Assembly: GCF_008801715.1 (NCBI RefSeq)
Contig: NZ_VZPG01000004.1
Span: 186,001-250,000 of the forward strand
Direction of reading: 5' to 3'
From: Pseudochrobactrum saccharolyticum
GTDB lineage: Bacteria; Pseudomonadota; Alphaproteobacteria; Rhizobiales; Rhizobiaceae
DNA length: 64,000 nucleotides
Below the pieces are notes generated by a model, which was not told the DNA's origin, did no database searches, and saw only the letters and a program-made list of their open reading frames with translations. Position numbers and translations under genes: made by a program. Positions 25,875-36,530 of the stretch are shown here, one piece after another. Every line of letters begins with the position of its first letter. Position 1 is the stretch's first letter.

Positions 25875-27310
25875 GTGATTTGCTTTGGAAATCGTCTGAC
25901 ATGGTAAAAGCGATGGAAGGGCGGCCGGTCGGCCACCTTCCTGAAGGTATTACCGGTATTTCAATCGATTCCCGCACGCTGCGGAAGGGTGAAGCCTTTT
26001 TCGCGATTAAAGGTGATGTGTTTGACGGGCATGATTTTGCAACCGCTGCTATGGCTGCCGGTGCAGGCCTGCTGGTTGTGACCGAAGCGCGTTTGCCTGC
26101 TCTGGGTAAATTACAGGTGCCGATGATTGTGGTGGATGATGTGCTGGCCGCACTGACCCGTCTTGGCATTGCTTCCCGCGCACGCTCCAAAGCGCAGATC
26201 ATTGCTGTTACCGGCTCTGTGGGTAAAACCACCACCAAAGAAGCTCTGCGCCATGTTCTGTCTGATTGCGGCAAGGTTCATGCTTCCGCCGCTTCATTCA
26301 ATAATCACTGGGGTGTGCCGCTGACTTTGGCACGTATGCCGGAAGATACCGATTATGGTGTCTTTGAAATCGGCATGAACCATCATGATGAAATTCGCCC
26401 GCTGGTGAAAATGGTTCAGCCGCATGTGGCTGTCATTACGCTGATTGCGCCTGCGCATCTGGGGCATTTTGCTAATCTCGAAGAAATTGCTGTTGCCAAA
26501 GCGGAGATTTTCGAAGGCGTGCTGCCCGGTGGTTATGCACTGCTGAACCGCGATGACAAACGCTTCAAACAGCTGGAAGCGCTGGCAACAGCTGCCGGTA
26601 TTGAGCACATCACCACATTCGGTGAAAATGCCCGTTCAACCTACAAGCTGCGTGATCTGGTGATGAAGACGGATTGCTCCTGCATCACGGTTTCGCTCGG
26701 CGGTCAGGAAGCGGCTGTGAAGATCAGTGCTCCCGGCCGGCATATCGTACAGAATATGCTGGCGGTGATGGGCGCTGCACATCTGGTTGGCGCGGATATG
26801 ACGAAAGTTGTGCTGGCGCTGGCAAGTCTGCAGGCTGAAGCCGGACGCGGTGCGCAATATCGTCTACGCCATGGTGACGGCACATTCACGCTGATTGATG
26901 AGAGCTATAATGCCAATCCGGCATCCATGCGCGCTGCACTATCACTGCTTGAGACTACAGAGCCGCAAGGCGAGGGGATCGAGAAGGGACGGCGCATTGC
27001 AGTGCTTGGCGATATGCTGGAACTGGGCAAGCAATCTTCCAAGCTGCATGGTGATCTGGCACGCCCGATTGTGGATGCGCATGTGAATATGCTTTTCATC
27101 GGCGGCGCGCATATGAGTGCCCTGAAATCCGCAATGCCTGCAGAAATTCAGGTTGAGTATCGGGAAAGCGTTGACGAACTGCTTCCACTTGTAGTCAAAG
27201 CAGTGCGTCCCGGAGATGTGGTGATGATTAAATCGTCAAAGTCGATCGGCTTTGTGAAAATCGTCAATGCGTTGCTGAAAAAATATGCCGTCTCTGAGGC
27301 CGCAGAATAA
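25871..27310 (+). CDS. murF: UDP-MurNAc-tripeptide:D-Ala-D-Ala ligase MurF
   Basis: A 479-residue Mur ligase with the ATP loop [13 protein letters not shown] near residue 117, [15 protein letters not shown] and the C-terminal [15 protein letters not shown]. It adds D-Ala-D-Ala to complete the UDP-MurNAc-pentapeptide. Start ATG 25871 overlaps the murE stop (ATGA). A perfect hairpin follows the stop, and a 149-bp gap separates it from mraY. Confidence 0.96.
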   Translation: MSDLLWKSSDMVKAMEGRPVGHLPEGITGISIDSRTLRKGEAFFAIKGDVFDGHDFATAAMAAGAGLLVVTEARLPALGKLQVPMIVVDDVLAALTRLGIASRARSKAQIIAVTGSVGKTTTKEALRHVLSDCGKVHASAASFNNHWGVPLTLARMPEDTDYGVFEIGMNHHDEIRPLVKMVQPHVAVITLIAPAHLGHFANLEEIAVAKAEIFEGVLPGGYALLNRDDKRFKQLEALATAAGIEHITTFGENARSTYKLRDLVMKTDCSCITVSLGGQEAAVKISAPGRHIVQNMLAVMGAAHLVGADMTKVVLALASLQAEAGRGAQYRLRHGDGTFTLIDESYNANPASMRAALSLLETTEPQGEGIEKGRRIAVLGDMLELGKQSSKLHGDLARPIVDAHVNMLFIGGAHMSALKSAMPAEIQVEYRESVDELLPLVVKAVRPGDVVMIKSSKSIGFVKIVNALLKKYAVSEAAE

Positions 27311-27315
27311 ACAGG

Positions 27316-27350
27316 CCGGTTTTATGCGCAAAGTATAAAACCGGATTTTC
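27316..27350 (+). terminator. Intercistronic hairpin murF-mraY
   Basis: CCGGTTTTAT and ATAAAACCGG form a perfect 10-bp stem with a 9-base loop, followed by ATTTTC. It begins 6 bases after the murF stop and could act as a partial terminator. Confidence 0.6.
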
Positions 27351-27459
27351 CATATACAGTCATAGCTGGCTGCTAAAGAATAACAGGAACTAAGCACTGC
27401 ATTTCTTGTGTAATGCGATGTGTTAAAGTGCCGATACCGACCTGAAGGGCATTCACCCG

Positions 27460-28542
27460 ATGCTGATGTTATTAGCCAATGCTGCGGATCATCTATCGTT
27501 TTTCAACGTATTCCGCTATATTACTTTCCGCACCGGCGGTGCACTGATTACATCAGCTTTGCTGGTCTTCTTACTTGGGCCACGCATTATTGACAGTTTG
27601 CGCGTCCGGCAGGGGCGCGGTCAGCCGATCCGTGCTGACGGCCCGCAGACTCACTTCAAAAAAGCCGGTACGCCGACCATGGGCGGATTGATGATCCTGT
27701 TCGGAACATTGGCTTCGGTCATGCTCTGGGGCAATCTCAAAAGCGTTTATGTCTGGGTTGTGCTGCTGGTAACAATCAGCTTCGGTGCTATCGGTTTCTA
27801 CGATGACTATCTGAAAGTGACAAAACAGTCGGATAAAGGTTTTTCCGGCAAGGCGCGTCTCGGGCTTGAGTTCATCATTGCTGCAATTGCTGCCTATGTC
27901 ATCATGCGCACCGGTCAGGAGCCGTTTTCGTCCTCGCTGACATTCCCGTTCCTGAAAGGCATGTTGCTGGATCTGAGCTGGTTCTTCATTCCTTTTGCCG
28001 CTTTTGTCATGGTTGGTTCCGGTAATGCGGTCAACTTTACCGATGGTCTTGATGGGCTGGCGATTGTGCCGGTGATGGTTGCCGCGGCTTCTTTCGGATT
28101 TATCGCTTATCTGTCAGGTAACGCGATTTTTGCTGATTACCTGCAAATCCATTTTGTGCCGGGCACTGGTGAGCTGGCGGTTATTCTCGGCGCGGTTATT
28201 GGTGCCGGTCTGGGTTTCCTCTGGTTCAACGCTCCGCCTGCCGCGATCTTTATGGGTGATACCGGTTCGCTTGCGCTGGGCGGTATGCTGGGTGCGGTTG
28301 CGGTTGCGACCAAGCACGAAATCGTGCTGGCAATCATCGGCGGCCTGTTCGTTATGGAAGCACTGTCGGTGATTATTCAGGTTGGCTGGTTCAAACTGAC
28401 CGGCAAGCGTGTGTTTCTGATGGCACCTATCCATCACCATTTTGAGAAAAAAGGCTGGACTGAGAGTCAGGTGGTTATCCGCTTCTGGATCATCGCGATT
28501 ATTCTGGCGATGATCGGTCTTTCAACGCTGAAACTGCGTTAA
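27460..28542 (+). CDS. mraY: Phospho-MurNAc-pentapeptide transferase MraY
   Basis: A 360-residue polytopic membrane enzyme with about ten spans that moves phospho-MurNAc-pentapeptide to undecaprenyl phosphate (lipid I synthesis). Key motifs are [12 protein letters not shown] near residue 110, the [10 protein letters not shown] loop near 193, and the [12 protein letters not shown] histidine motif near the C terminus. Start ATG 27460 has AAGGG upstream; ATG 27466 is also possible. Hairpins flank the gene on both sides. Confidence 0.97.
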   Translation: MLMLLANAADHLSFFNVFRYITFRTGGALITSALLVFLLGPRIIDSLRVRQGRGQPIRADGPQTHFKKAGTPTMGGLMILFGTLASVMLWGNLKSVYVWVVLLVTISFGAIGFYDDYLKVTKQSDKGFSGKARLGLEFIIAAIAAYVIMRTGQEPFSSSLTFPFLKGMLLDLSWFFIPFAAFVMVGSGNAVNFTDGLDGLAIVPVMVAAASFGFIAYLSGNAIFADYLQIHFVPGTGELAVILGAVIGAGLGFLWFNAPPAAIFMGDTGSLALGGMLGAVAVATKHEIVLAIIGGLFVMEALSVIIQVGWFKLTGKRVFLMAPIHHHFEKKGWTESQVVIRFWIIAIILAMIGLSTLKLR

Positions 28543-28562
28543 ATAAATTGTAAAACACACGT

Positions 28563-28593
28563 AATCCGAATGGTTTTGTTAACCATTCGGATT
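28563..28593 (+). terminator. Intercistronic hairpin mraY-murD
   Basis: AATCCGAATGGTT and AACCATTCGGATT form a perfect 13-bp stem around a 5-base TTGTT loop, 20 bases after the mraY stop. AAATTATAT follows, so the T tract of a standard terminator is missing. Confidence 0.6.
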
Positions 28594-28634
28594 AAATTAT
28601 ATATTGAATATTATTGTCGACTGGCGGCCTGATT

Positions 28635-30044
28635 ATGATCCCGACACTGACCCTCAAAGATAAAGCCGTTGCGCTGTTTGGCCTTGGCGGTTCCGGTATT
28701 GCAACAGCTAAAGCTATGATCGCCGGTGGCGTGAAGGTTGTGGCATGGGATGATAATCCAGACAGTGTTACCCGTGCGGTAGCGGAAGGCATTCTCACAC
28801 AGAATTTGCGCGAAGCAGACTGGTCGGGCTTCAGTGCATTTATCCTCTCTCCCGGTGTGCCGCTGACCCATCCGCAGCCGCATTGGAGCGCGGAACTGGC
28901 ACATCAGGCGCAGGTGCCGGTTATCGGTGATGTCGAACTGTTTTGTCGTGAGCGTAATGCAGTGCTGGCTGCAGGCGATGATGTGCCATTTGTCGCCATT
29001 ACCGGCACCAATGGCAAATCCACTACAACTGCGTTGATTGCCCATATTATCAAAGCCTCAGGCCGTGATATGCAACTCGGCGGCAATATCGGTACTGCTG
29101 TGCTGTCGCTTGAAGCACCGGCAGATGGCCGTAATTATGTGGTTGAGTGTTCGTCCTATCAGATTGATCTGGCACCTTCACTCAATCCGACAGCGGGTAT
29201 TTTACTGAACCTGACGCCCGATCACCTCGACCGTCACGGTACGATGGAAAATTATGCCGCCATTAAAGAACGTCTGGTTGCAGGCAGTGATACGGCGATT
29301 GTCGCCATTGATGATACTTATTGTGTTGCCATTGCTGACCGGCTGGAAAAAGCTGGCAAGAAGCTGATCCGTTTCTCCAAAGATCAGGTTTTGCAGGACG
29401 GTTATTATGCGCAGGGCGCGCAGATTTGTCGTGCACAGAATGGCAAGACCGAATTGCTGTTGTCGCTGGAGGGCATCGGTTCTCTGCGCGGCGCACATAA
29501 TGCACAAAATGCTTTGGCAGCAATCATTGCCTGCCTGACTGTTGGTCTGAGCCTTGACGAAATCCGCGCCGGTCTGCGTAGTTTTCCGGGGCTTGCTCAT
29601 CGTATGGAGCAGGTCGGCCATCAGGGTAAAACCCTGTTTATCAATGATTCAAAAGCCACCAATGCGGAAGCAACTGCGCCCGCGCTGTCGTCTTTCCCGC
29701 AACTTTACTGGATTGCGGGCGGTCTGCCGAAAAGCGGTGGTATTGAAAGCCTGCGCATCTTCTTCCCGCGCATTACCAAAGCCTATCTGATCGGTGAAGC
29801 GGCAGCGCAATTTGCGGCTACTCTGGGCAATGATGTGCCGTTTGAAATCAGCCATACGCTGGATGCCGCGATTGATCATGCAGCCTTGGATGCGGCGCAG
29901 GATGTGGCTGATGAGCCGGTTGTGCTGTTGTCGCCGGCCTGTGCCAGCTTTGACCAGTTTCCGAATTTTGAAAAGCGCGGCGCAGCATTCCGCGATAAAG
30001 TTATGACGCTGCAGGGATTTGCACCGATCGGGAGGGCAGACTGA
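28635..30044 (+). CDS. murD: UDP-MurNAc-L-alanine:D-glutamate ligase MurD
   Basis: A 469-residue Mur ligase. The N-terminal Rossmann-like segment [17 protein letters not shown] is followed by the ATP loop [13 protein letters not shown] near residue 120 and [15 protein letters not shown] in the central/C-terminal region. It adds D-Glu. The frame is open from a TTG at 28614, but ATG 28635 gives the usual [16 protein letters not shown] start. Its stop overlaps the ftsW start (TGATG). Confidence 0.96.
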   Translation: MIPTLTLKDKAVALFGLGGSGIATAKAMIAGGVKVVAWDDNPDSVTRAVAEGILTQNLREADWSGFSAFILSPGVPLTHPQPHWSAELAHQAQVPVIGDVELFCRERNAVLAAGDDVPFVAITGTNGKSTTTALIAHIIKASGRDMQLGGNIGTAVLSLEAPADGRNYVVECSSYQIDLAPSLNPTAGILLNLTPDHLDRHGTMENYAAIKERLVAGSDTAIVAIDDTYCVAIADRLEKAGKKLIRFSKDQVLQDGYYAQGAQICRAQNGKTELLLSLEGIGSLRGAHNAQNALAAIIACLTVGLSLDEIRAGLRSFPGLAHRMEQVGHQGKTLFINDSKATNAEATAPALSSFPQLYWIAGGLPKSGGIESLRIFFPRITKAYLIGEAAAQFAATLGNDVPFEISHTLDAAIDHAALDAAQDVADEPVVLLSPACASFDQFPNFEKRGAAFRDKVMTLQGFAPIGRAD

Positions 30045-31195
30045 TGGTTAGCCGCGTAGACAGAGGCCCTGTCGCCAATTGGTGGTGGACGATTGACCGT
30101 TATTTTCTGGCTGCCTGTCTGGCACTGATGGGACTTGGCATTTTGCTGTCCTATGCCGCCAGTCCTGCGGTGGCAGAGCGTATTGGTCTGGACAGTTTTC
30201 ACTTTGTTGAGCGCCAGATCTTTTTCATGATCCCTGCGCTGATCGCTATGATTGGTACGTCATTTCTCAGCCCGCGTCTGGTGCGCCGTTTTGCATTGGC
30301 TCTGCTTGGTATTTCTCTGTTGCTGATGGTTGCAGCCCTGTTTTTCGGGATTGAAGTCAAAGGTGCGCGGCGCTGGGTCTCTCTGGCCGGAGTTTCCATC
30401 CAGCCGTCCGAGTTTATGAAACCGGCTTTTGTGGTGATTTGTGCATGGTTGTTCTCCGAACAGGAGCGCAGCGGCGATATGCCGGGCAGTTTTATGGCGC
30501 TTATCCTGTTCGGTCTGGTTGCAACACTGCTGATGGCACAGCCGGATTTCGGGCAAACCACGCTGACAGCCGTGAGCTGGGGCGCTATGTTCTTTCTGGC
30601 GGGCATGTCATGGATGTGGATTGTCGTCTTTGGCGGCGGTGCGGTTGTGCTGGGCTTGGGTGCCTATACATTCCTTCCCCATGTGGCGGGTCGTATTGAC
30701 CGCTTTATGACCGGTGAAGGTGACACGTTTCAGGTTGATACCGGCCGCGAAGCGATTATCAGCGGCGGCTGGTTCGGGCAGGGGCCGGGTGAAGGGACGA
30801 TCAAACGTATTATCCCTGACAGCCATACGGACTTTATTTTCTCGGTGGCTGCGGAAGAATACGGCATTATCCTGTGTATTCTGATTATGCTGCTATTCGC
30901 CTTTATCGTTATTCGCGGGCTTGTTGTTGCCATGAGAGAGCGTGATGCTTTCTCGCGTCTGGCCATTTCCGGTATTGTGATTTTGTTCGGCTTCCAGTCG
31001 ATCATCAATATGGCTGTGAACCTGCATTTGATGCCTGCCAAAGGGATGACACTGCCGTTTATTTCCTATGGCGGTTCATCGCTGGTGGCGATTGCAATTA
31101 CGATGGGTTTTCTGCTGGCGCTGACACGTCAAAATCCTGAGCGCCGTATGTCTGCTTCGCTGAAAGGTGCGGGCGAACGTATTCCTGTGCTTTAA
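30044..31195 (+). CDS. ftsW: Septal peptidoglycan glycosyltransferase FtsW (SEDS)
   Basis: A 383-residue SEDS protein with about ten membrane spans. Typical motifs are the GARRWVSLAGVSIQPSEFMK loop near residue 120 and the C-terminal LPFISYGGSSLVAIAI. It polymerises lipid II at the septum together with FtsI. GGAGGG precedes the ATG, which overlaps the murD stop. A hairpin lies in the 69-bp gap before murG. Confidence 0.96.
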   Translation: MVSRVDRGPVANWWWTIDRYFLAACLALMGLGILLSYAASPAVAERIGLDSFHFVERQIFFMIPALIAMIGTSFLSPRLVRRFALALLGISLLLMVAALFFGIEVKGARRWVSLAGVSIQPSEFMKPAFVVICAWLFSEQERSGDMPGSFMALILFGLVATLLMAQPDFGQTTLTAVSWGAMFFLAGMSWMWIVVFGGGAVVLGLGAYTFLPHVAGRIDRFMTGEGDTFQVDTGREAIISGGWFGQGPGEGTIKRIIPDSHTDFIFSVAAEEYGIILCILIMLLFAFIVIRGLVVAMRERDAFSRLAISGIVILFGFQSIINMAVNLHLMPAKGMTLPFISYGGSSLVAIAITMGFLLALTRQNPERRMSASLKGAGERIPVL

Positions 31196-31212
31196 ATTAT
31201 AAGACGAATTGC

Positions 31213-31242
31213 GCAGTTCCGGCGATGATTGTTCGGGACTGC
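31213..31242 (+). terminator. Intercistronic hairpin ftsW-murG
   Basis: GCAGTTCCG and CGGGACTGC form a 9-bp stem with one G-U pair and a 12-base loop. It is followed shortly by an A-rich, not T-rich, segment. Confidence 0.45.
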
Positions 31243-31264
31243 CTGTTAAAAAAATACAGAACGG

Positions 31265-32398
31265 ATGATGATGACAAAAGGTGTTATCGTTTTGGCAGCG
31301 GGTGGTACCGGCGGGCATTTGTTTCCTGCTGAGGCGCTCGCGCATGAGCTGACAAAAGACGGTTATGATGTGCATCTGGTAACCGACAAACGTGCACAGC
31401 GTTTTGTTTCCGGTTTTGATGAAAATCATGTCCATGTCGTGCGTTCCGCAACCATTGCCGGTAAAAATCCGATTGCACTGGCGAAGACATTTTACAGCTT
31501 GTGGCAGGGCAATCTCGATTGCCGCAAGCTTTTCCGCCGTCTGAACCCAAAACTGGTTGTTGGTTTCGGTGGCTATCCGACCCTGCCGCCGCTCTATGCG
31601 GCATCGCGCATGAATATTCCGACCATTATCCATGAGCAGAATGCGGTGATGGGACGTGCCAATAAAGGTCTGTCTGCCCGCGTGACAGCGATTGCCGGTG
31701 GTTTCCTGTCGGCAGAGAGCGGCACTCATGCGGCTAAAACGGTGCAGACAGGCAATCCGGTGCGCCCGAGCGTTATGGCGCAGACCAATGTTGCTTATAA
31801 GCCTTCGGTAGAACCGGATGTTTTCCGCTTGCTGGTTTTTGGCGGCAGTCAGGGCGCGCAATATTTTTCTACCGTGGTGCCTGCCGCGATTGCTCTGCTT
31901 GAGATTGACGAGCGTGAAAGACTGTTTGTCACTCAGCAGGCACGCCCTGAAGATGAAGTGATTTGCCGTAAAGCCTATGAAAAGCTGGGCGTTAAAGCAC
32001 AGGTCGCACCATTCTTCGGTAATCTGCCGGAGATGATGGCGCAGGCGCATTTCGTTCTCTCCCGTTCCGGTGCTTCTACCGTTTCTGAAATTGCAGCAAT
32101 TGGCCGTCCGAGCCTGCTGGTGCCGTTTCCGTTTGCCCTTGACCACGATCAGGCCGCCAATGCCGAGGCGCTGGCAAAAGCCGGTGGCGGTGAGGTTATC
32201 CGTCAGGCAGAACTGAAGCCGGAAAAACTGGCAAAAATCCTGATTGCAGCGCTGAATGAGCCGCAAAGACTGGCAGATATGGCAGCGCGGGCAAAAAGTT
32301 CAGGTCGTCCTGATGCAACACGGTTGCTTGCTGATCTTGTCGAGGCTATTGCAGCAGGATTGTCTGTTTCTGATTATAAGCAAGGAAAACGCGTATGA
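31265..32398 (+). CDS. murG: UDP-GlcNAc:lipid I GlcNAc transferase MurG
   Basis: A 377-residue GT28 glycosyltransferase on the inner membrane face that makes lipid II. It has the glycine-rich [14 protein letters not shown] loop near residue 14, [15 protein letters not shown] near 195, the donor-binding [15 protein letters not shown], and [15 protein letters not shown]. Three consecutive ATG codons begin the frame; the first is used. It overlaps murC by four bases. Confidence 0.96.
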   Translation: MMMTKGVIVLAAGGTGGHLFPAEALAHELTKDGYDVHLVTDKRAQRFVSGFDENHVHVVRSATIAGKNPIALAKTFYSLWQGNLDCRKLFRRLNPKLVVGFGGYPTLPPLYAASRMNIPTIIHEQNAVMGRANKGLSARVTAIAGGFLSAESGTHAAKTVQTGNPVRPSVMAQTNVAYKPSVEPDVFRLLVFGGSQGAQYFSTVVPAAIALLEIDERERLFVTQQARPEDEVICRKAYEKLGVKAQVAPFFGNLPEMMAQAHFVLSRSGASTVSEIAAIGRPSLLVPFPFALDHDQAANAEALAKAGGGEVIRQAELKPEKLAKILIAALNEPQRLADMAARAKSSGRPDATRLLADLVEAIAAGLSVSDYKQGKRV

Positions 32399-33801
32399 AA
32401 ATGCCTCTGAATATTGGTCTGGTTCATTTTATCGGGATCGGCGGCATTGGCATGAGCGGCATTGCGGAAGTGCTGCATAATCTGGGCTATAAAGTTCAGG
32501 GCTCAGATCAGGCTGACAGCGCCAATGTGCAGCGTCTGCGTGACAAGGGCATTGAGGTTTTTGTCGGTCATAAAGCCGAGAATATCGGCAAGGCTGATGT
32601 GGTTGTTGTCTCCACTGCTATCCGTCCGAATAATCCGGAGCTGGTTGAAGCGCGGGAAAATCTGCTGCCAATCGTGCGCCGTGCGGAAATGCTGGCCGAG
32701 CTGATGCGCTTCCGTCAGGCAATTGCCATCGGCGGTACCCATGGCAAAACCACCACGACCTCGATGGTTGCAACGCTTCTGGAAGCCGGTCATCTTGACC
32801 CGACTGTTATCAATGGCGGCATCATCAATGCCTATGGCACCAATGCCCGTATGGGTGAGGGTGAGTGGATGGTGGTCGAGGCCGACGAGAGCGACGGTAC
32901 TTTTCTGAAGCTGCCTGCTGATATTGCGGTTATTACCAATATTGATCCTGAGCATCTCGACCATTACGGCTCGTTCGATAATGTACGCGCGGCTTTCCGC
33001 CAGTTTGTTGAGAATGTGCCATTCTATGGTTTCGGCGTTATGTGCCTTGATCATCCGGAAGTTCAGGCGCTTGTCAGCCGTATCGAAGACCGCCGCGTGA
33101 TTACCTATGGTGAAAATCCGCAGGCCGATGTGCGTTTCTCCAATCATCGCATGGATGGTGCCGTTTCGGTGTTTGATGTCGTAATCCGCGATCGCAAGGG
33201 CGAAGTCGTTGAGATCAAGGATTTGCGTCTGCCGATGCCGGGTCGTCATAATGTGTCCAATGCGACTGCAGCCATTGCTGTGGCGCATGAGCTTGGTCTG
33301 ACTGCTGATGATATCCGCAAAGGTCTGTCGGGCTTTGGTGGTGTTAAGCGTCGCTTTACCCATACCGGTTCGTGGAACGGCGTTGAAATCTTTGACGATT
33401 ACGGCCATCATCCAGTGGAAATCAAAGCTGTGCTGAGAGCTGCCCGCGAAGCCGCGCCTAAGCGCGTGATTGCGATTGCCCAGCCGCACCGCTTTACGCG
33501 TCTGGCGAGCCTGTTCGACGATTTCTCCACCTGCTTCAATGATGCGGATACAGTGATGATTGCGCCGGTTTATACCGCTGGTGAAGATCCGATTGAGGGC
33601 GTGACCTCGGAAGCCTTGGTCAGCAAGATCAAAACTGCCGGTCACCGCGATGCACGCTATCTGGAAGACCCTGCGCATTTGCCTGAAGCGATTAAAGCAC
33701 TGGCACAGGAAGGCGATTTTGTCGTGTTCCTCGGTGCCGGTAATATCACGCAATGGGCATACGCATTGCCTAAGCAATTAGGTGGTACAAGCGCTGCCTG
33801 A
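32395..33801 (+). CDS. murC: UDP-MurNAc:L-alanine ligase MurC
   Basis: A 468-residue Mur ligase that adds the first stem-peptide residue. The N-terminal domain has [18 protein letters not shown]-type sequence ([18 protein letters not shown] here). The ATP loop is [14 protein letters not shown] near residue 115, with [14 protein letters not shown] and the C-terminal [11 protein letters not shown]. It starts inside murG (ATGA). The last base of its TGA is also the first base of the palindromic repeat that follows, so the repeat inserted, or begins, exactly at the stop codon. Confidence 0.96.
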   Translation: MKMPLNIGLVHFIGIGGIGMSGIAEVLHNLGYKVQGSDQADSANVQRLRDKGIEVFVGHKAENIGKADVVVVSTAIRPNNPELVEARENLLPIVRRAEMLAELMRFRQAIAIGGTHGKTTTTSMVATLLEAGHLDPTVINGGIINAYGTNARMGEGEWMVVEADESDGTFLKLPADIAVITNIDPEHLDHYGSFDNVRAAFRQFVENVPFYGFGVMCLDHPEVQALVSRIEDRRVITYGENPQADVRFSNHRMDGAVSVFDVVIRDRKGEVVEIKDLRLPMPGRHNVSNATAAIAVAHELGLTADDIRKGLSGFGGVKRRFTHTGSWNGVEIFDDYGHHPVEIKAVLRAAREAAPKRVIAIAQPHRFTRLASLFDDFSTCFNDADTVMIAPVYTAGEDPIEGVTSEALVSKIKTAGHRDARYLEDPAHLPEAIKALAQEGDFVVFLGAGNITQWAYALPKQLGGTSAA

Positions 33802-33943
33802 GTGTCTGATCCAAAAGTCGCCCGACTTGGCTGCAAATGGCAATTTTCTCCGCTTCCGTACTCACGTACAATATGTACGCTCCGTTCGGATGCTCTAAAA
33901 TCACCATTTTCGCTTGCGTCTGCCGCTTTTTGATTCAGACACT
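33801..33943. repeat. Dispersed palindromic repeat, full copy C
   Basis: A 143-bp imperfect palindrome bounded by AGTGTCTGATCCAAAAG and CTTTTTGATTCAGACACT. The centre is CGTACAATATGTACG. It shares GGCTGCAAATGG and AAAATCACCATTTTCG with copy B at 8705, and the ends with the deleted copy at 6845. It fills half of the murC-murB gap. Confidence 0.85.
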
Positions 33944-34091
33944 GAAATGTAGCGGACTTAAAAAAATACCGGTACGGATCAGGGATAATGCCTTGATCCT
34001 GCCGCCTTTCTCCTGACCTTATCCGAATTGTTGCGATGCTTATAATCCGGAAAATTTGAAGTCCGGATCGATTTAAGAGAGATGGTTGAAA

Positions 34092-35057
34092 ATGGCTGTA
34101 AAGCTTGATGGTGAAGCGCTGTTAAAGCAGCTTGAAAAACCTTTGTCCGGTATTCGCGGACGTCTGACGCCAAATTCCGGCATGGATAAGATCACATGGT
34201 TTCGTGCCGGTGGCCCTGCGGAAGTTTTGTTTCAGCCTGCGGATGAAGATGATCTGGCAGAATTCCTGAAAAATGTGCCGGAAGAAATTCCGGTGATGAC
34301 TGTCGGTATCGGCTCGAACCTGCTGGTGCGTGAAGGCGGTATTCCGGGCTTTGTGGTGCGTTTGTCTGCCAAAGGCTTTGGTGAGGTCGAGCGGGTGTCG
34401 GATACGCGTCTGCGTGCCGGTACGGCCACGCCTGACAAGCGTGTGGCTGCGGCAGCGCTTGAAGCTGAAATTGCCGGTTTCCATTTCTATCACGGTATTC
34501 CGGGCGGTATCGGCGGTGCATTGCGTATGAATGCCGGTGCCAATGGTGTTGAAACCTGTGAACGTGTTGTCGAAGTGCGCGCGCTTGACCGTAAAGGCAA
34601 TCTGCACATTCTGAGTAATGCGGATATGGGCTATGCCTATCGCCATTGTTCCGCGCCGAAAGATCTGATTTTCACCAGTGCGCTGTTTGAAGGACCGCGC
34701 GGCGAAGCGGCTGCAATCCGCGCTGCCATGGATGAAGTGCAGAACCATCGTGAGACTGTGCAGCCGATCCGCGAGAAGACCGGCGGCTCAACTTTCAAAA
34801 ATCCTGAAGGCACATCTTCGTGGAAAGAGATCGATAAAGCCGGTTGCCGTGGTTTCACTGTCGGCGGTGCGCATATGTCGAATATGCACTGCAATTTCAT
34901 GATTAATGGCGATAATGCCACCGGTTATGATCTGGAGCTGCTGGGCGAGACTGTGCGCAATAAAGTGCGTGCGAATTCCGGTATTAATCTCCATTGGGAA
35001 ATCCGTCGTCTCGGCCAGTTCCTCGAAGGACGCGAAGTCACCGAATTTCTCGATTAA
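34092..35057 (+). CDS. murB: UDP-N-acetylenolpyruvoylglucosamine reductase MurB
   Basis: A 321-residue FAD enzyme that reduces UDP-enolpyruvyl-GlcNAc to UDP-MurNAc. The FAD-binding motifs are [13 protein letters not shown] near residue 80 and [19 protein letters not shown] near 140. The catalytic region [12 protein letters not shown] near 235 contains the active-site Ser, and the C-terminal domain includes [15 protein letters not shown]. It is a type I/IIb-like length. The frame opens at TTG 34086, but ATG 34092 follows AGAGAG and is preferred. A terminator follows. Confidence 0.95.
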   Translation: MAVKLDGEALLKQLEKPLSGIRGRLTPNSGMDKITWFRAGGPAEVLFQPADEDDLAEFLKNVPEEIPVMTVGIGSNLLVREGGIPGFVVRLSAKGFGEVERVSDTRLRAGTATPDKRVAAAALEAEIAGFHFYHGIPGGIGGALRMNAGANGVETCERVVEVRALDRKGNLHILSNADMGYAYRHCSAPKDLIFTSALFEGPRGEAAAIRAAMDEVQNHRETVQPIREKTGGSTFKNPEGTSSWKEIDKAGCRGFTVGGAHMSNMHCNFMINGDNATGYDLELLGETVRNKVRANSGINLHWEIRRLGQFLEGREVTEFLD

Positions 35058-35117
35058 TCTTTTGCGCTTTTGCAGTGGTCGTTCTGTTTTAGGGAAGGCC
35101 GCTGAAGTTCTGTAAAG

Positions 35118-35164
35118 TCACCGCTGTTTTCTCTGATTTGGGAGGGCAGCGGTGATTTGTTTTT
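35118..35164 (+). terminator. Rho-independent terminator after murB
   Basis: TCACCGCTG and CAGCGGTGA form a perfect 9-bp stem with a 20-base loop, followed by TTTGTTTTT. It suggests that the transcript from the upstream dcw genes ends here. Confidence 0.75.
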
Positions 35165-35291
35165 GAGGGGCGATTTACGCGGTTTTGCGGGTGATTTGCC
35201 CCTGTCAAGAGTCCTGTCTTTGCATTTTGCTAAAATAAATTTCCGCACAAACTAATTATCAAAAAACCATAATAAATCAGTAGTTTCACCC

Positions 35292-35359
35292 GAATCTGAT
35301 TCGGATCTTGCAGTCGTAATTTTTTGTAAGGGCTTGCCATAGAATCAACTCTCTGATTC
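35292..35359. promoter_or_regulatory. Cluster of GANTC (CcrM methylation) sites upstream of ddl-ftsQAZ
   Basis: GAATC 35292, GATTC 35298, GAATC 35342 and GATTC 35355 lie in 68 bp, with a fifth site (GAGTC) at 35209. The first pair forms the palindrome CCGAATCTGATTCGG and the second pair AGAATC-N8-GATTCT. CcrM-type adenine methylation at GANTC regulates cell-cycle promoters in Alphaproteobacteria. Confidence 0.6.
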
Positions 35360-35603
35360 TTATAGTGAACAAGCGTTAGTGATTTGGGTCGGCAAGTTAA
35401 TTTTGCCTTGGGGTTCTGCGGAAATCTTCCGCCGGAGCGCTGTATGATTGTCTGAATTTTGGTTCAGTTTTTTGATTGTGCGGCGTGCCAGGGAATATTT
35501 TTAATGTGTTTTGCGTGTCTGTTCGACATGCGGCTCAGCTCCGGCGGGCTTAGAGTTTTGTTTTATGTGTATCAGCGTTGCTGGCAGAGGGGACATGGTT
35601 AAA

Positions 35604-36530
35604 ATGACAGGTAAACATGTTGCTGTCTTGATGGGCGGGTTTTCATCGGAGCGTCCGGTCAGTCTTTCCTCGGGTGCTGCCTGCGCCAAAGCGCTTGAAG
35701 AGCAGGGCTATCGTGTGACGCGTGTTGATGTCGGCCGCGATGTGGCTGCTGTTCTTGCTGAATTGAAGCCTGATGTTGCGTTTAACGCATTGCACGGTCC
35801 TTTTGGTGAGGACGGTGCCATTCAGGGTATTCTCGAATATCTGCAAATTCCTTACACGCATTCCGGTGTGCTGGCCTCGGCGCTGGCAATGGATAAGGGG
35901 CGTGCCAAGCTTGTTGCCGGTGCTGCCGGCGTGGCTGTCGCACCGTCGCGCGTGATGAACCGTTTTGATATTGGCAATCAGCATCCGATGCAGCCGCCTT
36001 ATGTGGTGAAGCCGGTGCGTGAAGGTTCCAGCTTTGGTGTGGTGATCGTGCGCGAAGGGCAGAGCGCTCCGCCGCAGATTCTCGGTTCGGATGAATGGAA
36101 ATACGGCGATGAGGTTATGGTCGAGCGCTATGTCGCCGGACGTGAATTAACCTGCGCTGTGATGGGGGATCGTGCCCTTGGTGTGTGTGAGATCATTCCG
36201 CTGGCACATTCCTTCTACGATTATGACTCAAAATATGCAGATGGTGGCTCGCGGCATGAATGTCCTGCGAAAATTTCACCAAATATTTACCAAAAAATAC
36301 AAATAATGGCACTTCAGGCACATCAGGCAATCGGATGTCGCGGCGTGAGTCGTTCCGATTTCCGTTTTGATGAGAACGGCTCCGGTGACGGTGAGCTGAT
36401 CTGGCTTGAAGTGAATACGCAGCCGGGCATGACGCCGACCTCTCTGGTGCCGGATATTGCCAAGGCTGAAGGGTATTCATTCGGTGAGTTGTTGAGCTGG
36501 ATGGTGGAGGATGCCTCGTGCATGCGATAA
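35604..36530 (+). CDS. ddl: D-alanine-D-alanine ligase
   Basis: A 308-residue ATP-grasp enzyme that makes D-Ala-D-Ala for MurF. Motifs are [19 protein letters not shown] at the start, [17 protein letters not shown] near residue 65, [14 protein letters not shown] near 140, and the metal/active-site [16 protein letters not shown] near 275. The frame extends upstream to 35511, but ATG 35604 (after GAGGGG) gives the conserved M[11 protein letters not shown] start; ATG 35595 is an alternative. It overlaps ftsQ by 13 bases. Confidence 0.95.
   Translation: MTGKHVAVLMGGFSSERPVSLSSGAACAKALEEQGYRVTRVDVGRDVAAVLAELKPDVAFNALHGPFGEDGAIQGILEYLQIPYTHSGVLASALAMDKGRAKLVAGAAGVAVAPSRVMNRFDIGNQHPMQPPYVVKPVREGSSFGVVIVREGQSAPPQILGSDEWKYGDEVMVERYVAGRELTCAVMGDRALGVCEIIPLAHSFYDYDSKYADGGSRHECPAKISPNIYQKIQIMALQAHQAIGCRGVSRSDFRFDENGSGDGELIWLEVNTQPGMTPTSLVPDIAKAEGYSFGELLSWMVEDASCMR

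Larger units (their letters stand above)
35058..35603. other. 546-bp intergenic region upstream of ddl with terminator and GANTC cluster
   Basis: The longest gap in the cell-wall cluster. It holds the murB terminator, then AT-rich DNA with five GANTC sites between 35209 and 35359, a palindrome CCGAATCTGATTCGG and a TATAGT -10-like hexamer at 35361. It is the likely promoter region of ddl-ftsQ-ftsA(-ftsZ). Frames open through its right end, but the first 31 codons before 35604 lack family similarity. Confidence 0.65.

Noticed and set aside
31076-32266. A 396-codon open frame antisense to ftsW/murG
   Set aside because: It spans two real genes on the other strand and has no coding features.
32503-33777. 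A 424-codon open frame antisense to murC
   Set aside because: It is a shadow of murC, with His/Arg/Thr-rich translation and no domain.
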